From JANYGA01 sp043743145 (GTDB taxonomy: Bacteria; Vulcanimicrobiota; Vulcanimicrobiia; Vulcanimicrobiales; Vulcanimicrobiaceae): DNA of 10,396 nucleotides. Shown here piece by piece: positions 7,566 through 10,396 of the stretch. How positions within the stretch are numbered: the first letter of the stretch is position 1; each line of letters starts with the position of its first letter. The notes under the pieces are model-generated. The model was not told the DNA's origin. It made no database searches and was given only the letters and a program-made list of their open reading frames with translations. The stretch covers positions 1 to 10,396 of the forward strand of contig JAYTXC010000172.1 in the NCBI GenBank assembly GCA_043743145.1. The letters are read 5' to 3'. The position numbers and the translations under genes are program-made.

Positions 7566-8252
7566 ATGACGATGCCGACGCCGACGCCGAATCTTGAGAT
7601 CGCCGCGCTCTTGGGCGGTGGCGCTATCGCCGTCACCTTCGAAGGCGAGGGGGATACCGCCGCGTTACTTAAGGCCGAACGAGCATGCACGACCGAGTTC
7701 AGTTCCGCGCGACGTTCCGAATATGCCGCCGGGCGCGCCTGCGTACGAGCCGCACTCCGACATTTCGATATCCACGATTTCCCGCTCGTAACGCAGGCAG
7801 ATCGCCAACCGAGGTGGCCGCCCGGGATCGTCGGCAGCATCACGCATAGCGGTCCCGTGTGCGGCGCCGTTGTCGCCCGCGATCTTACGTTTGCTTCCAT
7901 CGGCATCGATGTCGAACATCGCGGCCGGGTCGAGCGCGATCTCTGGCCGATGCTCTTCATCGAGAGCGAACGTCATGCCTTAGCGCAGGCGTCGGAGGGC
8001 GAAGCGGATCTTGCGGCCACGCTCGTCTTCAGCGCGAAAGAAGCGTTTTACAAGTGCCGCTATCGTTTAACGACACGTTGGCTCGACTTCTCTGACGTTT
8101 ACATCGAGCTCGGTCCCGCAGACGATTCGGGCGTCGGCACCTTCGTCGCACGACTCGTCACGCCGGATCGTCACGAATGTCTCAACGAAATGCACGGACG
8201 ATTCCGCGTCGCTTCGAACCTCGTGTGGACCGCAGTTGCAGTGGAGGCATAG
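7566..8252 (+). CDS. 4'-phosphopantetheinyl transferase, EntD/Sfp type
   Basis: A protein of 228 residues, the usual size for the family. It transfers the 4'-phosphopantetheine arm from coenzyme A to the conserved serine of ACP and PCP domains, converting them to the active holo form. The family N-terminal motif is seen as RRSEYAAGRACVRAALRHF (R49-F67). SITHSGPVCGAVVA covers residues 91-104. The Mg-binding acid pair D115 and E117 lies in GIDVE, and FSAKEAFYKCRY contains K158, E159 and K163. FSAKEAFYK with the later RWLDF points to the EntD-like subgroup. It is transcribed away from the megasynthase with 58 bp between them, which suggests it serves that enzyme. ATG 7566 is chosen for the ribosome-binding site; ATG 7572 and GTG 7563 are alternatives. 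The start encodes a short TPTPTP-like run from repeated CCGACG units. Confidence 0.93.
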   Translation: MTMPTPTPNLEIAALLGGGAIAVTFEGEGDTAALLKAERACTTEFSSARRSEYAAGRACVRAALRHFDIHDFPLVTQADRQPRWPPGIVGSITHSGPVCGAVVARDLTFASIGIDVEHRGRVERDLWPMLFIESERHALAQASEGEADLAATLVFSAKEAFYKCRYRLTTRWLDFSDVYIELGPADDSGVGTFVARLVTPDRHECLNEMHGRFRVASNLVWTAVAVEA

Positions 8253-8289
8253 CGCTGCGAAATCCGGCCGAATCGACGGGGCGATTACA

Positions 8290-9276
8290 TCACGCGAAAC
8301 TGACGCGCTCCGTCGTGGCCCACCGATAAGTCGTACGTAAGCCGACTTCGAGCGACGTCGTTGGCGACCAACCGAGTTTCCGTGCTAGCGTAAGATCGGG
8401 CTTCCGGCGCTGCGGGTCGCCTTCGCGTGCGATCGTGTATTCGATATCAAACTTTACGTCGGCAACTCGAGCCATGATCGCCGCGATTTCGAGGACCGAA
8501 CGCTCGTCATCGTTCCCAACGTTAATCGGCTGCAAGTCGTGCTGTTCGGTACGCATGACGAGCAAGATGAGCTCGATGGCATCGTCGACGTACGTCATCG
8601 ATCGCGTTTGCAACCCCGTCCCTTGAATCGGCAGAGGTCGTCCGCTCGCGATCGCATCGACGAGCGCAGGAACGAGGCGCCCGTCATGCAGGTCCATCAT
8701 CGGACCGTAGCAGTTGAAGAGCCGAACGAGTCGCCCGTCGAGACCCATTGCGCGCACGGCACTCGAAACTGCAGCTTCACCGAAGCGCTTGCCTTCATCG
8801 TAGCATGCGCGCGGGCCGATCGGATCGACATTCCCAAAGTACGATTCCGGTTGTGGATGAACGAGCGGATCACCGTAGATTTCCGACGTCGACGCGTAGA
8901 GCATCCGCGCTCCATGCGCGATCGCCAACTCGATGAGCGACATCGTCCCTAAGCCATTAACGCGCAATGTTTCCCACGGATGGGCAGCGTATGCTTCAGG
9001 GCTTGCCGGCGAGGCGAGGTGGTAAACCTCGTCGAGACGTTCGAGGTTCGCGCGATCCAGAATGTCTTCCAACTCGCGCTTCGGTACCGCGACATCGGCG
9101 TGAACGAACGTCGCGCACCCGCTCGCGATCGGAGCCTCGAGATTACGAATGTGCCCCGTTGAAAGATTATCGATGATAATCACGTGGTTGCCGTCTTCGA
9201 TGAGCTTGCGAACGAGGTGACTTCCAACGAAGCCTGCCCCGCCGGTAACGAGGCTCACGGGCCGACGCGAAACCAC
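8290..9276 (-). CDS. NAD-dependent epimerase/dehydratase, UDP-glucuronate decarboxylase-like
   Basis: A protein of 328 residues, an extended short-chain dehydrogenase with a complete Rossmann start, VTGGAGFVGSHL (G12-G18). The catalytic triad region is YASTSEIYGDP (near T130-E132) with Y159 and K163 in ACYDEGKR. HLASPASPEAY and GNVDPIGPRACYDEGKR closely resemble UDP-xylose synthase signatures. The best guess is decarboxylation of UDP-glucuronate to UDP-xylose in the cytosol; a related 4-epimerase or dehydratase cannot be excluded. The start GTG shares its G with the stop TAG of the upstream sugar transferase. An AAAGG stands nine bases before it, so translation is probably coupled. It faces the PPTase tail-to-tail with a 37-bp gap. 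Confidence 0.88.
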   Translation of the reverse strand: MVSRRPVSLVTGGAGFVGSHLVRKLIEDGNHVIIIDNLSTGHIRNLEAPIASGCATFVHADVAVPKRELEDILDRANLERLDEVYHLASPASPEAYAAHPWETLRVNGLGTMSLIELAIAHGARMLYASTSEIYGDPLVHPQPESYFGNVDPIGPRACYDEGKRFGEAAVSSAVRAMGLDGRLVRLFNCYGPMMDLHDGRLVPALVDAIASGRPLPIQGTGLQTRSMTYVDDAIELILLVMRTEQHDLQPINVGNDDERSVLEIAAIMARVADVKFDIEYTIAREGDPQRRKPDLTLARKLGWSPTTSLEVGLRTTYRWATTERVSFA

Positions 9277-10049
9277 TAATAGGCGCCTTTCGAGCGGGCG
9301 AGAGCGGAAAACGTTCGGAAAATCAGTTTGAGGTCGTAACTCGGCGACGATTGATCGATGTATTCGAGATCGACGGCGGTCGCTTCGAATTTATCGAGTG
9401 GAATCGTGGAACGGTATTTGATCTGCCACAAACCCGTGAGTCCCGGGGTCTCGAGGTGGCGTAAGTGCTGCCAGCGAGCGTAACGGCGAACAATAAACGG
9501 CATTTCCGGTCGCGGACCAACGAGGGTCATTTCGCCCCGAATAATGTTGAAGAGTTGCGGCAATTCATCGACTGACGTCTTGCGTAGGATGCGTCCGACC
9601 TTCGTTATACGCGAGTCCCCGCCCGAGGTCGGCGATATTCCATCGCCACATTGTGAAATGCGCATGGTGCGGAGTTTGTAGATCGTAAATAACCGCTCGA
9701 ATCGGCCGACTCGGCGCTGCGTGAAAAGCACGTGCCCACCGTCCTCGCACCAAATTGCGAAGGCCGCAACGACGAGAATCGGAGCTACCATAATTAACGC
9801 GATGCTCGCGATGACGACGTCACGTGCGCGCTTCATTCGCGATACCGCGACGCGATGGCGATAGATGAACGGGCGTCTCAATCGTTTCCGACGATCGACG
9901 ACAACGGCAACAGCGCGTTGCGAACGAGGTGCTACGCTAACCGTTTCTTCGACGGCAGGTGCATCGCATCGCTCGAAAGCGTCGGTCGGGAACGTTGAAG
10001 ACACGGGAGTTTTGACGTCCCAGGCTTCACGACGGACCATGATCTCCAT
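9276..10049 (-). CDS. Undecaprenyl-phosphate sugar-1-phosphate transferase (bacterial sugar transferase family)
   Basis: A protein of 257 residues. It should move a sugar-1-phosphate from a nucleotide sugar to undecaprenyl phosphate at the inner membrane, the first step of exopolysaccharide or O-antigen assembly. One hydrophobic segment spans about residues 78-99. It is followed by the family motifs LFTQRRVGR, FTIYKLRTMR (121-130), the catalytic pair D161-E162 in SVDELPQLFNIIRGEM, LVGPRPEMP (177-184) and PGLTGLWQI. The C-terminal catalytic domain is complete, as in the short single-anchor members. About 75 residues before the membrane segment are unusual: an acidic, low-complexity part, then a strongly basic stretch. 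The start ATG 10049 is the only in-frame option besides ATG 10040, and it lacks a clear Shine-Dalgarno sequence. Its stop overlaps the next gene's start by one base, so the two form an operon. Confidence 0.92.
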   Translation of the reverse strand: MEIMVRREAWDVKTPVSSTFPTDAFERCDAPAVEETVSVAPRSQRAVAVVVDRRKRLRRPFIYRHRVAVSRMKRARDVVIASIALIMVAPILVVAAFAIWCEDGGHVLFTQRRVGRFERLFTIYKLRTMRISQCGDGISPTSGGDSRITKVGRILRKTSVDELPQLFNIIRGEMTLVGPRPEMPFIVRRYARWQHLRHLETPGLTGLWQIKYRSTIPLDKFEATAVDLEYIDQSSPSYDLKLIFRTFSALARSKGAY

Positions 10050-10083
10050 GGCACCATACGTTAGAGACGCAACCGACCATTGG

Positions 10084-10110
10084 CTACGCCCTAGAAAGGG
10101 GATAGGTCAT
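10084..10110 (-). CDS. Candidate 8-codon leader peptide MTYPLSRA
   Basis: The minus strand carries ATG ACC TAT CCC CTT TCT AGG GCG TAG. It is preceded by GGAGAGGGAAAA, which places GGAG eight bases before the ATG. The stop lies 34 bases upstream of the sugar transferase start, in a different frame. The good ribosome-binding site contrasts with the weak one of the following gene, so a regulatory leader is possible. An ORF this short can easily arise by chance, and there is no run of identical codons as in classical attenuators. Confidence 0.2.
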   Translation of the reverse strand: MTYPLSRA

Positions 10111-10173
10111 TTTTCCCTCTCCACTGCCAGAGATTTCTTGCGGATACATGCATGCTCCGCGGATACCAATCGC

Positions 10174-10195
10174 ATTGTAAAGCGCGCCTTACAAT
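10174..10195. promoter_or_regulatory. 22-bp near-perfect palindrome, candidate operator
   Basis: The sequence is ATTGTAA-A-GCGCGC-C-TTACAAT. Ten of eleven base pairs are symmetric around the central GCGCGC, and the only mismatch is at positions 10181 and 10188. AT-rich half-sites around a GC core are typical of dimeric repressor or activator sites. It lies about 125 bases upstream of the sugar transferase start. The regulator is unknown. As RNA on the minus strand the mismatched pair would be a G-U wobble, so a hairpin is also possible. Confidence 0.45.
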
Positions 10196-10293
10196 TTGTC
10201 CTCGAAAACGTTTACTTTTGACCGATAAATGCGTCCCATCGCTAGGTCTTACGCCTCTAGTGAAGGTTGGCAGCTAACCGTATCCTCTTGTTA

Positions 10294-10358
10294 TAGCCGT
10301 TTATGGAAAGCGGATGTTTACCAGTCGTCTGAAGACGGCCGATTTTCGTATACGGCTA
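10294..10358. repeat. Inverted repeat TAGCCGT / ACGGCTA enclosing a small hairpin
   Basis: Arms of seven bases, TAGCCGT (10294-10300) and ACGGCTA (10352-10358), are exact reverse complements. Between them lies GTCGTC-TGAA-GACGGC (10324-10339), a six-pair stem with one G-U wobble when read as plus-strand RNA. This may be a folded leader or a bent regulatory region. The arms are short and the spacing long, so chance is possible. Confidence 0.2.
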
Positions 10359-10396
10359 CCATCGTCGTCTCTTTATTTTAGCTGCATTAGACAGGC

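Larger units (their letters stand above)
10050..10396. promoter_or_regulatory. 347-bp non-coding leader upstream of the sugar transferase operon
   Basis: No credible long gene lies here on either strand. Its base composition is visibly more AT-rich than the coding parts. It holds a palindrome at 10174-10195, a short leader ORF at 10084-10110, a direct repeat GCGGATAC (10140-10147 and 10159-10166) and inverted repeats between 10294 and 10358. The operon promoter is probably here, but I cannot point to a clear -35/-10 pair. Confidence 0.6.

Noticed and set aside
7535..7960. Minus-strand ORF of 141 residues opposite the PPTase
   Set aside because: It is antisense to the conserved SITHS and GIDVE motifs and has no domain of its own.
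8253..8289. Terminator between the convergent PPTase and dehydrogenase genes
   Set aside because: Only a five-pair AATCG/CGATT stem with a six-base loop and no T-run is present, which is too weak to call.
1..10396. tRNA, rRNA, CRISPR array, insertion sequence or att site
   Set aside because: No cloverleaf-like sequence, spaced repeat array, transposase or terminal inverted repeat was seen on either strand.

Overview
The window comes from a bacterium with moderately high GC and tightly packed genes. It covers part of a secondary-metabolite locus and the start of a separate sugar or exopolysaccharide operon. The sequence does not fix a taxon. CGATCG is strikingly over-represented (about 30 copies by hand count), which is a genome signature but not diagnostic of one phylum.

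Positions 1 to about 7507, minus strand, are one uninterrupted reading frame of about 2,500 visible residues that runs off the left edge. It is a hybrid polyketide synthase / non-ribosomal peptide synthetase with the order KS, AT, ACP, class III aminotransferase (AMT), C, A. This is the core layout of beta-amino-acid-forming modules such as McyE (microcystin) and MycA/ItuA (mycosubtilin, iturin). It lacks the C-methyltransferase of McyE and the acyl-ligase loading unit of MycA. Expected chemistry: the KS takes an acyl chain from another protein and extends it with malonate. The AMT then converts the beta-keto group to a beta-amine, and the C domain joins this to the amino acid chosen by the A domain. 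The specificity residues read D-I-L-Q-C-G-M-I-W-K, close to known glycine codes. The carrier domain that should follow lies outside the window.

Positions 7566 to 8252, plus strand, hold a divergently transcribed EntD/Sfp-type phosphopantetheinyl transferase, the likely activator of the megasynthase carrier domains. Only 58 bp separate the two genes.

Positions 10049 down to 8290, minus strand, hold a membrane sugar-phosphate transferase followed by a UDP-glucuronate-decarboxylase-like dehydrogenase. Their stop and start codons share one base (TAGTG). They look like the initiating enzyme and a nucleotide-sugar enzyme of a surface polysaccharide. Whether they belong to the same biosynthetic locus is undetermined.

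The right-hand 347 bp hold no convincing long gene. They do carry a 22-bp near-perfect palindrome, an 8-codon leader ORF with a good ribosome-binding site, and repeats suggesting a regulated leader. The most unusual feature inside the megasynthase is an in-frame ATG with a strong Shine-Dalgarno sequence, exactly in the AT-ACP linker.
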